From Megachile rotundata (lineage: Eukaryota > Arthropoda > Insecta > Hymenoptera > Megachilidae), in contig NW_027473352.1 of NCBI RefSeq assembly GCF_050947335.1, positions 434,001 through 498,000 of the forward strand: 64,000 nucleotides of DNA. Direction: 5' to 3'. Position 1 is the first letter of the stretch. Each line of letters starts with the position of its first letter. Under the pieces are notes generated by a model. The model did no database searches, was not told where the DNA came from, and saw only the letters and a list, made by a program, of their open reading frames with translations. Of this stretch, positions 25,054 to 37,850 are shown piece after piece. The translations under genes were made by a program, and so were the position numbers.

Positions 25054-25789
25054 GAGTGATTGTGTGATTGTGTGATTGTGTGATTGCGTGATTGTGTGAA
25101 TGTGTGATTGTGTGACCGTGATTGTGTGATTGTGTGATTGTGTGATTGTGAGATTGTGTGATTGTGTGATTTTGTGATTGTGTGATTGAGTTATGTGTGC
25201 TTGTGTGATTGTGTGGTTGTGAGATTGTGTGATTGTGTGATTAGGTGATTGTGTGATTGTGTGATTGTGTGATTGTGTGATTGTGTGATAGTGTGATTGT
25301 GTGATTGTGTGATTGTGTGATTGTGTGATTGTGTGATTGTGTGATTGTGTGACTGTGTGATTGTGTGATTGTGTGATTGTGTGATTGTGTGATGGCGTGA
25401 TTGTGAGATTGCGTAATTGTGATTGTGTGATTGTGATTGTGTGTACTGTGTGATTGTGTGATTGTGTGATTGTGTGATTGTGTGATAGTGTGATTGTGTG
25501 ATTGTGTGATTGTGTGATTGTGTGATTGTGTGATTGTGTGATTGTGTGATTGTGTGATTGTGTGATTGTGTGATTGTGTGATTGTGTGATTGTGTGATTG
25601 TGTGATTGTGTGATTGTGTGATTGTGTGATTGTGTGATTGTGTGATTGTGTGATTGTGTGATTGTGTGATTGTGTGGTTGTGCGATCGTGATTGTGTGAT
25701 CGTGATTGTGTGATTGCGTGATTGTGATTGTGTGATTGTGTGACTGTGATTGTGTGACCGTGATTGTGTGAACGTAATTGTGTGATCAT

Positions 25790-27382
25790 GATTGTGTGAT
25801 CGTGATTGTGTGATCGTGATTGTGTGACCGTGATTGTGTGATCGTGATTTTGTGATTGTGTGATTGTGTGATTGTGTGAATGTGTGATTGTGTTACCGTT
25901 ATTGTGTGACCGTGATTGTGTGGTTGCGACTGTGTGGTTGTGACTGTGTGATTGTGTGAGTGTGTTATTGTGTGATTGAGTGATTGTGTGACTGTGTGAT
26001 TGTGTGATTTTGTGATTGTGTGATTGTGTGATTGTGTGACCGTGATTGTGTGACCGCGATTTTGTGACCGTGATTGTGTGACCGTGATTGAGTGACCGTG
26101 ATTGTGTGACCGTGATTGAGTGACCGTGATTGAGTGACCGTGATTGTGTGATCGTGTGATTGTGTGATCGTGTGATTGTGTGATCGTGTGATTGTGTGAT
26201 TGTGTGATTGTGATTGTGTGATTGTGATTGTGTGATTGTGATTGTGTGATTGTGATTGTGTGATTGTGATTGTGTGATTGTGATTGTGTGATTGTGATTG
26301 TGTGATTGTGATTGTGTGATTGTGATTGTGTGATTGTGATTGTGTGATTGTGATTGTGTGATTGTGATTGTGTGATAGTGTCTGTGTGATTGTGTGATAG
26401 TGTCTGTGTGATTGTGTGAGTGTGTGATTGTGTGATTGTGTGATTGTGAGATTGTGTGATTGTGTGATTGAGTGATTGTGTGATTGTGTGATTGTGTGAT
26501 TGTGTGATTGTGTGATTGTGTGATTGTGTGATTGTGTGATTGTGTGATTGTGTGATTGTGTGCTTGTGTGATTGTGTGATTGTGTGATTGTGTGATTGTG
26601 TGATTGTGTGATTGTGTGACTGTGTGATTGTGTGATTGTGTGATTGTGTGATTGTGTGATTGTGTGATTGCGTGATTGTGATGGTGTGATTGTATGACTG
26701 TGTGATTGTGTGATTGTGTGATTGTGAGATTGTGTGATTGTGTGATTGAGTGATTGTGTGATTGTGTGATTGTGTGATTGTGTGATTGTGTGATTGTGTG
26801 ATTGTGTGATTGTGTGATGGTGTGATTGTGTGATTGTGTGATTGTGTGATTGTGTAATTGTGATTGTGTGATTGTGTGATTGTGTGATTGTGTGATTGTG
26901 TGATTGTGTGATTGTGTGATTGTGTGATTGTGTGATTGAGTGATTGTGTGCTTGTGTGATTGTCTGATTTTGTGATTGAGTGATTGTGTGATTGTGTGAT
27001 TTTGTGATTGTGTGATTGTGTGATTGTGTGATTGTGTGATTGTGTGATTGTGTGATAGTGTGATTGTGTGATTGTGTGATTGTGTGATTGTGTGATTGTG
27101 TGATTGAGTGATTGTGTGCTTGTGTGATTGTGTGATTGTGTGATTGTGTGATTGTGTGATTGTGTGATTGTGTGATTGTGTGATTGTGTGATTGTGTGCT
27201 GTGTGATTGTGTGATTGTGTGATTGTGTGATTGTGTGATTGTGTGATTGTGTGATTGTGTGATTGTGTGGTTGTGCGATCGTGATTGTGTGATCGTGATT
27301 GTGTGATCGCGTGATTGTGATTGTGTGATTGTGTGACTGTGATTGTGTGACCGTGATTGTGTGACCGTAATTGTGTGATCAT
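25790..27382. repeat. HOR unit 10 (1,593 bp)
   Basis: The preceding anchor reads aacgtaattg instead of accgtaattg. The head has gtggttgtgactg, an extra gattgag/gattgtg alternation and three gatcgtgtg in a row, then a 12-copy 14-mer array and gatagtgtctg twice. The tail introduces features typical of everything downstream: gatggtg, gtgtaattg, gtctgatttt and the gtgtgctg phase slip near 27198. Confidence 0.93.
26202..26369. repeat. 14-mer array K10, 12 copies
   Basis: 168 bp of perfect 14-mers, then gtgtgatagtgtctg, twice as after K7. Confidence 0.94.
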
Positions 27383-28761
27383 GATTGTGTGATCGTGATT
27401 GTGTGATCGTGATTGTGTGATCGTGATTGTGTGACCGTGATTGTGTGATCGTGATTTTGTGATTGTGTGATTGTGTGATTGTGTGATTGTGTGAATGTGT
27501 GATTGTGTTACCGTTATTGTGTGACCGTGATTGTGTGGTTGCGACTCTGTGATTGTGACTGTGTGATTGTGTGAGTGTGTTATTGTGTGATTGAGTGATT
27601 GTGTGACTGTGTGATTGTGTGATTGTGTGATTTTGTGATTGTGTGATTGTGTGATTGTGTGACCGTGATTGTGTGACCGCGATTTTGTGACCGTGATTGT
27701 GTGACCGTGATTGAGTGACCGTGATTGAGTGACCGTGATTGTGTGATCGTGTGATTGTGTGATTGTGTGATTGTGATTGTGTGATTGTGATTGTGTGATT
27801 GTGATTGTGTGATTGTGATTGTGTGATTGTGTGATTGTGATTGTGTGATAGTGTCTGTGTGATTGTGTGAGTGTGTGATTGTGTGATTGTGTGATTGTGT
27901 GATTGTGTGCTTGTGTGATTGTGTGATTGTGTGATTGTGTGATTGTGTGATTGTGTGATTGTGTGATTGTGTGATTGTGTGACTGTGTGATTGTGTGATT
28001 GTGTGATTGTGTGATTGTGTGATTGTGTGATTGCGTGATTGTGATGGTGTGATTGTATGACTGTGTGATTGTGTGATTGTGTGATTGTGAGATTGTGTGA
28101 TTGTGTGATTGAGTGATTGTGTGATTGTGTGATTGTGTGATTGTGTGATTGTGTGATTGTGTGATTGTGTGATTGTGTGATTGTGTGATTGTGTGATTGT
28201 GTGATTGTGTGATTGTGTGATTGTGTAATTGTGATTGTGTGATTGTGTGATTGTGTGATTGTGTGATTGTGTGATTGTGTGATTGAGTGATTGTGTGCTT
28301 GTGTGATTGTCTGATTTTGTGATTGAGTGATTGTGTGATTGTGTGATTTTGTGATTGTGTGATTGTGTGATTGTGTGATTGTGTGATTGTGTGATAGTGT
28401 GATTGTGTGATTGTGTGATTGTGTGATTGTGTGATTGTGTGATTGAGTGATTGTGTGCTTGTGTGATTGTGTGATTGTGTGATTGTGTGATTGTGTGATT
28501 GTGTGATTGTGTGATTGTGTGATTGTGTGATTGTGTGATTGTGTGATTGTGTGATTGTGTGCTGTGTGATTGTGTGATTGTGTGATTGTGTGATTGTGTG
28601 ATTGTGTGATTGTGTGATTGTGTGATTGTGTGATTGTGTGATTGTGTGGTTGTGCGATCGTGATTGTGTGATCGTGATTGTGTGATCGCGTGATTGTGAT
28701 TGTGTGATTGTGTGACTGTGATTGTGTGACCGTGATTGTGTGACCGTAATTGTGTGATCAT
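27383..28761. repeat. HOR unit 11 (1,379 bp)
   Basis: ccgcgatttt head, four 14-mers from 27765, an extra 8-mer, one 14-mer and gatagtgtctg, then a tail with gtgtgctt, gatggtg near 28040, gtgtaattg, gtctgatttt, gatag and gtgtgctg near 28560. Very close to unit 13 (1,372 bp). Confidence 0.94.
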
Positions 28762-29581
28762 GATTGTGTGATCGTGATTGTGTGATCGTGATTGTGTGAT
28801 CGTGATTGTGTGACCGTGATTGTGTGATCGTGATTTTGTGATTGTGTGATTGTGTGATTGTGTGATTGTGTGATTGTGTGAATGTGTGATTGTGTTACCG
28901 TTATTGTGTGACCGTGATTGTGTGGTTGCGACTCTGTGATTGTGACTGTGTGATTGTGTGAGTGTGTTATTGTGTGATTGAGTGATTGTGTGACTGTGTG
29001 ATTGTGTGATTGTGTGATTTTGTGATTGTGTGATTGTGTGATTGTGTGACCGTGATTGTGTGACCGCCATTTTGTGACCGTGATTGTGTGACCGTGATTG
29101 AGTGACCGTGATTGAGTGACCCTGATTGTGTGATCGTGTGATTGTGTGATTGTGTGATAGTGATTGTGTGATTGTGATTGTGTGATTGTGATTGTGTGAT
29201 TGTGATTGTGTGATTGTGATTGTGTGATTGTGTCTGTGTGATTGTGTGAGTGTGTGATTGTGTGATTGTGTGATTGTGTTATTGTGTGGTTGTGTGATTG
29301 TGTGACTGTGTGATTGTGTGATTGTGATTGTGTGATAGTGTCTGTGTGATTGTGTGAGTGTGTGATTGTGTGCTTGTGTGATTGTCTGATTTTGTGATTG
29401 TGTGATTGTGTGATTGTGTGATTGTGTGATTGTGTGATTGTGTGATTGTGTGATTGTGTGATTGTGTGGTTGTGCGATCGTGATTGTGTGATCGTGATTG
29501 TGTGATCGTGTGATTGTGATTGTGTGATTGTGTGACTGTGATTGTGTGACCGTGATTGTGTGACCGTAATTGTGTGATCAT
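28762..29581. repeat. HOR unit 12, shortened (820 bp)
   Basis: First unit carrying the linked head variants ccgccatttt (c of cat at 29068), gaccctg near 29119 and gatagtgattg near 29157. Five 14-mers follow, then the tail is cut: gtctgatttt is followed directly by plain 8-mers and the closing gtggttgtgcgatcg. The gatag, gtgtaattg and gatggtg parts are missing. Confidence 0.94.
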
Positions 29582-30953
29582 GATTGTGTGATCGTGATTG
29601 TGTGATCGTGATTGTGTGATCGTGATTGTGTGACCGTGATTGTGTGATCGTGATTTTGTGATTGTGTGATTGTGTGATTGTGTGATTGTGTGAATGTGTG
29701 ATTGTGTTACCGTTATTGTGTGACCGTGATTGTGTGGTTGCGACTCTGTGATTGTGACTGTGTGATTGTGTGAGTGTGTTATTGTGTGATTGAGTGATTG
29801 TGTGACTGTGTGATTGTGTGATTGTGTGATTTTGTGATTGTGTGATTGTGTGATTGTGTGACCGTGATTGTGTGACCGCGATTTTGTGACCGTGATTGTG
29901 TGACCGTGATTGAGTGACCGTGATTGAGTGACCGTGATTGTGTGATCGTGTGATTGTGTGATTGTGTGATTGTGATTGTGTGATTGTGATTGTGTGATTG
30001 TGATTGTGTGATTGTGATTGTGTGATTGTGTGATTGTGATTGTGTGATAGTGTCTGTGTGATTGTGTGAGTGTGTGATTGTGTGATTGTGTGATTGTGTG
30101 ATTGTGTGATTGTGTGATTGTGTGCTTGTGTGATTGTGTGATTGTGTGATTGTGTGATTGTGTGATTGTGTGATTGTGTGATTGTGTGATTGTGTGACTG
30201 TGTGATTGTGTGATTGTGTGATTGTGTGATTGTGTGATTGTGTGATTGCGTGATTGTGATGGTGTGATTGTATGACTGTGTGATTGTGTGATTGTGTGAT
30301 TGTGAGATTGTGTGATTGTGTGATTGAGTGATTGTGTGATTGTGTGATTGTGTGATTGTGTGATTGTGTGATTGTGTGATTGTGTGATTGTGTGATTGTG
30401 TGATTGTGTGATTGTGTGATTGTGTGATTGTGTGATTGTGTAATTGTGATTGTGTGATTGTGTGATTGTGTGATTGTGTGATTGTGTGATTGTGTGATTG
30501 AGTGATTGTGTGATTGTGTGATTGTCTGATTTTGTGATTGAGTGATTGTGTGATTGTGTGATTTTGTGATTGTGTGATTGTGTGATTGTGTGATTGTGTG
30601 ATTGTGTGATAGTGTGATTGTGTGATTGTGTGATTGTGTGATTGTGTGATTGTGTGATTGAGTGATTGTGTGCTTGTGTGATTGTGTGATTGTGTGATTG
30701 TGTGATTGTGTGATTGTGTGATTGTGTGATTGTGTGATTGTGTGATTGTGTGATTGTGTGATTGTGTGATTGTGTGATTGTGTGATTGTGTGATTGTGTG
30801 ATTGTGTGATTGTGTGATTGTGTGATTGTGTGATTGTGTGGTTGTGCGATCGTGATTGTGTGATCGTGATTGTGTGATCGCGTGATTGTGATTGTGTGAT
30901 TGTGTGACTGTGATTGTGTGACCGTGATTGTGTGACCGTAATTGTGTGATCAT
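29582..30953. repeat. HOR unit 13 (1,372 bp)
   Basis: Near copy of unit 11 with the ccgcgatttt head and four 14-mers plus one. It lacks the gtgtgctg slip. Instead a pure run of 20 8-mers (30676-30835) leads to gtgtggtt and cgatcg. Confidence 0.94.
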
Positions 30954-32180
30954 GATTGTGTGATCGTGATTGTGTGATCGTGATTGTGTGATCGTGATTG
31001 TGTGACCGTGATTGTGTGATCGTGATTTTGTGATTGTGTGATTGTGTGATTGTGTGATTGTGTGATTGTGTGAATGTGTGATTGTGTTACCGTTATTGTG
31101 TGACCGTGATTGTGTGGTTGCGACTCTGTGATTGTGACTGTGTGATTGTGTGAGTGTGTTATTGTGTGATTGAGTGATTGTGTGACTGTGTGATTGTGTG
31201 ATTGTGTGATTTTGTGATTGTGTGATTGTGTGATTGTGTGACCGTGATTGTGTGACCGCCATTTTGTGACCGTGATTGTGTGACCGTGATTGAGTGACCG
31301 TGATTGAGTGACCCTGATTGTGTGATCGTGTGATTGTGTGATTGTGTGATAGTGATTGTGTGATTGTGATTGTGTGATTGTGATTGTGTGATTGTGATTG
31401 TGTGATTGTGATTGTGTGATTGTGTCTGTGTGATTGTGTGATTGTGTGATTGTGTGATTGCGTGATTGTGATGGTGTGATTGTATGACTGTGTGATTGTG
31501 TGATTGTGTGATTGTGAGATTGTGTGATTGTGTGATTGAGTGATTGTGTGATTGTGTGATTGTGTGATTGTGTGATTGTGTGATTGTGTGATTGTGTGAT
31601 TGTGTGATTGTGTGATTGTGTGATTGTGTGATTGTGTGATTGTGTAATTGTGATTGTGTGATTGTGTGATTGTGTGATTGTGTGATTGTGTGATTGTGTG
31701 ATTGTGTGATTGAGTGATTGTGTGCTTGTGTGATTGTCTGATTTTGTGATTGAGTGATTGTGTGATTGTGTGATTTTGTGATTGTGTGATTGTGTGATTG
31801 TGTGATTGTGTGATTGTGTGATAGTGTGATTGTGTGATTGTGTGATTGTGTGATTGTGTGATTGTGTGATTGAGTGATTGTGTGCTTGTGTGATTGTGTG
31901 ATTGTGTGATTGTGTGATTGTGTGATTGTGTGATTGTGTGATTGTGTGATTGTGTGATTGTGTGATTGTGTGATTGTGCGATTGTGTGCTGTGTGATTGT
32001 GTGATTGTGTGATTGTGTGATTGTGTGATTGTGTGATTGTGTGATTGTGTGATTGTGTGATTGTGTGGTTGTGCGATCGTGATGGTGTGATCGTGATTGT
32101 GTGATCGCGTGATTGTGATTGTGTGATTGTGTGACTGTGATTGTGTGACCGTGATTGTGTGACCGTAATTGTGTGATCAT
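30954..32180. repeat. HOR unit 14, module position 1 (1,227 bp)
   Basis: Linked variants ccgccatttt, gaccctg and gatagtgattg, five 14-mers, then a tail with gatggtg, gtgtaattg, gtctgatttt, gatag and gtgcgattgtgtgctg near 31978. It ends with gatggtg in place of gattgtg near 32083, shared with units 22 and 27. First unit of a five-unit module found three times. Confidence 0.94.
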
Positions 32181-32929
32181 GATTGTGTGATCGTGATTGT
32201 GTGATCGTGATTGTGTGATCGTGATTGTGTGACCGTGATTGTGTGATCGTGATTTTGTGATTGTGTGATTGTGTGATTGTGTGATTGTGTGAATGTGTGA
32301 TTGTGTTACCGTTATTGTGTGACCGTGATTGTGTGGTTGCGACTCTGTGATTGTGACTGTGTGATTGTGTGAGTGTGTTATTGTGTGATTGAGTGATTGT
32401 GTGACTGTGTGATTGTGTGATTGTGTGATTTTGTGATTGTGTGATTGTGTGATTGTGTGATTGTGTGATTGTGTGATTGCGTGATTGTGATGGTGTGATT
32501 GTATGACTGTGTGATTGTGTGATTGTGTGATTGTGTGATTGTGTGATTGTGTGATTGTGTGATTGTGTGATTGTGTGATAGTGTGATTGTGTGATTGTGT
32601 GATTGTGTGATTGTGTGATTGTGTGATTGAGTGATTGTGTGCTTGTGTGATTGTGTGATTGTGTGATTGCGTGATTGTGTGATTGTGTGATTGTGTGATT
32701 GTGTGATTGCGTGATTGTGTGATTGTGTGATTGTGTGATTGTGTGATTGTGTGATTGTGTGATTGTGTGATTGTGTGCTGTGTGAATGTGTGATTGTGTG
32801 ATTGTGTGATTGTGTGGTTGTGCGATCGTGATTGTGTGATCGTGATTGTGTGATCGCGTGATTGTGAATGTGTGATTGTGTGACTGTGATTGTGTGACCG
32901 TGATTGGGTGACCGTAATTGTGTGATCAT
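32181..32929. repeat. HOR unit 15, module position 2 (749 bp)
   Basis: The head lacks the whole gaccg/ccgc segment and the 14-mers: gattttg runs straight into 8-mers and gatggtg. It closes with gattgtgaatgtg and gattgggtgaccg before the anchor. Equivalent to units 23 and 28, both 741 bp, one 8-mer shorter. Confidence 0.94.
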
Positions 32930-34311
32930 GATTGTGTGATCGTGATTGTGTGATCGTGATTGTGTGATCGTGATTGTGTGACCGTGATTGTGTGATCGTG
33001 ATTTTGTGATTGTGTGATTGTGTGATTGTGTGAATGTGTGATTGTGTTACCGTTATTGTGTGACAGTGATTGTGTGGTTGCGACTCTGTGATTGTGACTG
33101 TGTGATTGTGTGAGTGTGTTATTGTGTGATTGAGTGATTGTGTGATTGTGTGATTGTGTGATTGTGTGGTTGTGTGATTATGTGACTGTGTGATTGTGTG
33201 ATTGTGTGATTGTGCGATTGTGATTGTGTGATTGCGTGATTGCGTGATTGTGATGGTGTGATTGTATGACTGTGTGATTGTGTGATTGTGTGATTGTGTG
33301 ATTGTGTGATTGTGTGATTGCGTGATTGTGATGGTGTGATTGTATGACTGTGTGATTGTGTGATTGTGTGATTGTGAGATTGTGTGATTGTGTGATTGAG
33401 TGATTGTGTGATTGTGTGATTGTGTGATTGTGTGATTGTGTGATTGTGTGATTGTGTGATTGTGTGATTGTGTGATTGTGTGATTGTGTGATTGTGTGAT
33501 TGTGTAATTGTGATTGTGTGATTGTGTGATTGTGTGATTGTGTGATTGTGTGATTGTGTGATTGTGTGATTGTGTGATTGAGTGATTGTGTGCTTGTGTG
33601 ATTGTCTGATTTTGTGATTGAGTGATTGTGTGATTGTGTGATTTTGTGATTGTGTGATTGTGTGATTGTGTGATTGTGTGATTGTGTGATAGTGTGATTG
33701 TGTGATTGTGTGATTGTGTGATTGTGTGATTGTGTGATTGAGTGATTGTGTGCTTGTGTGATTGTGTGATTGTGTGATTGTGTGATTGTGTGATTGTGTG
33801 ATTGTGTGATTGTGTGATTGTGCGATTGTGTGCTGTGTGATTGTGTGATTGTGTGATTGTGTGATTGTGTGATTGTGTGATTGTGTGATTGTGTGATTGT
33901 GTGATTGTGTGATTGAGTGATTGTGTGCTTGTGTGATTGTGTGATTGTGTGATTGTGTGATTGTGTGATTGTGTGATTGTGTGATTGTGTGATTGTGTGA
34001 TTGTGTGATTGTGTGCTTGTGTGATTGTGTGATTGTGTGATTGTGTGATTGTGTGATTGTGTGATTGTGTGATTGTGTGATTGTGTGATTGTGTGATTGT
34101 GTGATTGTGTGATTGTGTGCTGTGTGATTGTGTGATTGTGTGATTGTGTGATTGTGTGATTGTGTGATTGTGTGATTGTGTGATTGTGTGATTGTGTGGT
34201 TGTGCGATCGTGATTGTGTGATCGTGATTGTGTGATCGCGTGATTGTGATTGTGTGATTGTGTGACTGTGATTGTGTGACCGTGATTGTGTGACCGTAAT
34301 TGTGTGATCAT
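32930..34311. repeat. HOR unit 16, module position 3 (1,382 bp)
   Basis: The head carries gacagtg for gaccgtg near 33064 and has no 14-mer array. gtggttgtgtgattatg near 33170 is followed by two gatggtg segments, then two gtgtgctg slips near 33833 and 34120. Equivalent to unit 24 (also 1,382 bp) and unit 29 (1,390 bp). Confidence 0.94.
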
Positions 34312-35496
34312 GATTGTGTGATCGTGATTGTGTGATCGTGATTGTGTGATCGTGATTGTGTGACCGTGATTGTGTGATCGTGATTTTGTGATTGTGTGAT
34401 TGTGTGATTGTGTGATTGTGTGAATGTGTGATTGTGTTACCGTTATTGTGTGACCGTGATTGTGTGGTTGCGACTCTGTGATTGTGACTGTGTGATTGTG
34501 TGAGTGTGTTATTGTGTGATTGAGTGATTGTGTGACTGTGTGATTGTGTGATTGTGTGATTTTGTGATTGTGTGATTGTGTGATTGTGTGACCGTGATTG
34601 TGTGACCGCCATTTTGTGACCGTGATTGTGTGACCGTGATTGAGTGACCGTGATTGAGTGACCCTGATTGTGTGATCGTGTGATTGTGTGATTGTGTGAT
34701 AGTGATTGTGTGATTGTGATTGTGTGATTGTGATTGTGTGATTGTGATTGTGTGATTGTGATTGTGTGATTGTGTCTGTGTGATTGTGTGAGTGTGTGAT
34801 TGTGTGATTGTGTGATTGTGTTATTGTGTGGTTGTGTGATTGTGTGACTGTGTGATTGTGTGATTGTGATTGTGTGATAGTGTCTGTGTGATTGTGTGAG
34901 TGTGTGATTGTGTGCTTGTGTGATTGTCTGATTTTGTGATTGAGTGATTGTGTGATTGTGTGATTGTGTGATTGTGTGATTGTGTGCTTGTGTGATTGTG
35001 TGATTGTGTGATTGTGTGATTGTGTGATTGTGTGATTGTGTGACTGTGTGATTGTGTGATTGTGTGATTGTGTGATTGTGTGATTGTGTGATTGCGTGAT
35101 TGTGATGGTGTGATTGTATGACTGTGTGATTGTGTGATTGTGTGATTGTGTGATTGTGTGATTGTGTGATTGTGTGATTGTGTGATTGTGTGATAGTGTG
35201 ATTGTGTGATTGTGTGATTGTGTGATTGTGTGATTGTGTGATTGAGTGATTGTGTGCTTGTGTGATTGTGTGATTGTGTGATTGCGTGATTGTGTGATTG
35301 TGTGATTGTGTGATTGTGTGATTGCGTGATTGTGTGATTGTGTGCTGTGTGAATGTGTGATTGTGTGATTGTGTGATTGTGTGGTTGTGCGATCGTGATT
35401 GTGTGATCGTGATTGTGTGATCGCGTGATTGTGAATGTGTGATTGTGTGACTGTGATTGTGTGACCGTGATTGGGTGACCGTAATTGTGTGATCAT
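34312..35496. repeat. HOR unit 17, module position 4 (1,185 bp)
   Basis: ccgccatttt, gaccctg and gatagtgattg head, five 14-mers, gtgttattgtgtgg, gatagtgtctg, a tail with gtctgatttt and gatggtg, and the gaatg/gattggg ending. Units 25 and 30 have exactly the same length. Confidence 0.95.
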
Positions 35497-36609
35497 GATT
35501 GTGTGATCGTGATTGTGTGATCGTGATTGTGTGACCGTGATTGTGTGATCGTGATTTTGTGATTGTGTGATTGTGTGATTGAGTGATTGTGTGAATGTGT
35601 GATTGTGTTACCGTTATTGTGTGACAGTGATTGTGTGGTTGCGACTCTGTGATTGTGACTGTGTGATTGTGTGTGTGTGTTATTGTGTGATTGAGTGATT
35701 GTGTGATTGTGTGATTGTGTGATTGTGTGGTTGTGTGATTATGTGACTGTGTGATTGTGTGATTGTGTGATTGTGCGATTGTGATTGTGTGATTGCGTGA
35801 TTGCGTGATTGTGATGGTGTGATTGTATGACTGTGTGATTGTGTGATTGTGTGATTGAGTGATTGTGTGATTGTGTGATTGCGTGATTGTGATGGTGTGA
35901 TTGTATGACTGTGTGATTGTGTGATTGTGTGATTGTGAGATTGTGTGATTGTGTGATTGAGTGATTGTGTGATTGTGTGATTGTGTGATTGTGTGATTGT
36001 GTGATTGTGTGATTGTGTGATTGTGTGATTGTGTGATTGTGTGATTGTGTGATTGTGTGATTGTGTAATTGTGATTGTGTGATTGTGTGATTGTGTGATT
36101 GTGTGATTGTGTGATTGTGTGATTGTGTGATTGTGTGATTGAGTGATTGTGTGCTTGTGTGATTGTCTGATTTTGTGATTGAGTGATTGTGTGATTGTGT
36201 GATTTTGTGATTGTGTGATTGTGTGATTGTGTGATTGTGTGATTGTGTGATAGTGTGATTGTGTGATTGTGTGATTGTGTGATTGTGTGATTGTGTGATT
36301 GAGTGATTGTGTGCTTGTGTGATTGTGTGATTGTGTGATTGTGTGATTGTGTGATTGTGTGATTGTGTGATTGTGTGATTGTGTGATTGTGTGATTGTGT
36401 GATTGTGTGATTGTGCGATTGTGTGCTGTGTGATTGTGTGATTGTGTGATTGTGTGATTGTGTGATTGTGTGATTGTGTGATTGTGTGATTGTGTGGTTG
36501 TGCGATCGTGATTGTGTGATCGTGATTGTGTGATCGCGTGATTGTGATTGTGTGATTGTGTGACTGTGATTGTGTGACCGTGATTGTGTGACCGTAATTG
36601 TGTGATCAT
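35497..36609. repeat. HOR unit 18, module position 5 (1,113 bp)
   Basis: Head with gacagtg and the private gtgtgtgtgttattg near 35672, shared with units 26 and 31. Tail with two gatggtg segments, gtgtaattg, gtctgatttt, gatag, gtgcgattg and gtgtgctg near 36425. Unit 31 lacks the last part: it is 119 bp shorter, which fits fourteen 8-mers plus the 7-base slip unit. Confidence 0.94.
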
Positions 36610-37850
36610 GATTGTGTGATCGTGATTGTGTGATCGTGATTGTGTGATCGTGATTGTGTGACCGTGATTGTGTGATCGTGATTTTGTGATTGTGTGATTG
36701 TGTGATTGTGTGATTGTGTGAATGTGTGATTGTGTTACCGTTATTGTGTGACCGTGATTGTGTGGTTGCGACTCTGTGATTGTGACTGTGTGATTGTGTG
36801 AGTGTGTTATTGTGTGATTGAGTGATTGTGTGACTGTGTGATTGTGTGATTGTGTGATTTTGTGATTGTGTGATTGTGTGATTGTGTGACCGTGATTGTG
36901 TGACCGCGATTTTGTGACCGTGATTGTGTGACCGTGATTGAGTGACCGTGATTGAGTGACCGTGATTGTGTGATCGTGTGATTGTGTGATTGTGTGATTG
37001 TGATTGTGTGATTGTGATTGTGTGATTGTGATTGTGTGATTGTGATTGTGTGATTGTGATTGTGTGATTGTGATTGTGTGATTGTGTCTGTGTGATTGTG
37101 TGAGTGTGTGATTGTGTGATTGTGTGATTGTGTGATTGTGTTATTGTGTGGTTGTGTGATTGTGTGACTGTGTGATTGTGTGATTGTGATTGTGTGATAG
37201 TGTCTGTGTGATTGTGTGATTGTGTGATTGTGTGATTGTGTGATTGTGTGATTGTGTGATTGTGTGATTGTGTGATTGTGTGATTGTGTGATTGTGTGAT
37301 TGAGTGATTGTGTGATTTTGTGATTGAGTGATTGTGTGATTGTGTGATTGTGTGATTGTGTGATTGTGTGATTGTGTGATTGTGTGATTGAGTGATTGTG
37401 TGCTTGTGTGATTGTCTGATTTTGTGATTGAGTGATTGTGTGATTGTGTGATTTTGTGATTGTGTGATTGTGTGATTGTGTGATTGTGTGATTGTGTGAT
37501 AGTGTGATTGTGTGATTGTGTGATTGTGTGATTGTGTGATTGTGTGATTGAGTGATTGTGTGCTTGTGTGATTGTGTGATTGTGTGATTGTGTGATTGTG
37601 TGATTGTGTGATTGTGTGATTGTGTGATTGTGTGATTGTGTGATTGTGTGATTGTGTGCTGTGTGATTGTGTGATTGTGTGATTGTGTGATTGTGTGATT
37701 GTGTGATTGTGTGATTGTGTGATTGTGTGATTGTGTGGTTGTGCGATCGTGATTGTGTGATCGTGATTGTGTGATCGCGTGATTGTGATTGTGTGATTGT
37801 GTGACTGTGATTGTGTGACCGTGATTGTGTGACCGTAATTGTGTGATCAT
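36610..37850. repeat. HOR unit 19 (1,241 bp)
   Basis: ccgcgatttt head, six 14-mers from 36992, gtgttattgtgtgg and gatagtgtctg, then a tail with gattttg, gtgtgctt, gtctgatttt, gatag and gtgtgctg near 37658. The part after about 37.3 kb matches unit 32 at an offset near 15.96 kb. Confidence 0.94.

Larger units (their letters stand above)
19502..25789. repeat. HOR region 9, anchor-poor composite (6,288 bp)
   Basis: No gatcatg anchor occurs for 6.3 kb although at least four CpG heads are present (ccgcg at 19782, 21036 and 24854; ccgca at 22348). Five 14-mer arrays of 9, 12, 47, 17 and 8 copies lie inside, with two T blocks. The heads follow 8-mer tails directly and lack the gatcatg and gttaccg part, so these units were joined without their first half. 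Confidence 0.9.

Noticed and set aside
19502..25789. Transposable element inserted in the anchor-poor region
   Set aside because: Every base there is still 8- or 14-mer with known variants. There are no terminal repeats, target-site duplications, coding remnants or poly-A tail.
27580..29070. - strand frame starting Met-Ala-Val-Thr at ccgccatttt, as if a second gene family
   Set aside because: The ATG is created by the ccgccatttt variant of the head; units with ccgcgatttt have no start there. It is the same repeat translation.
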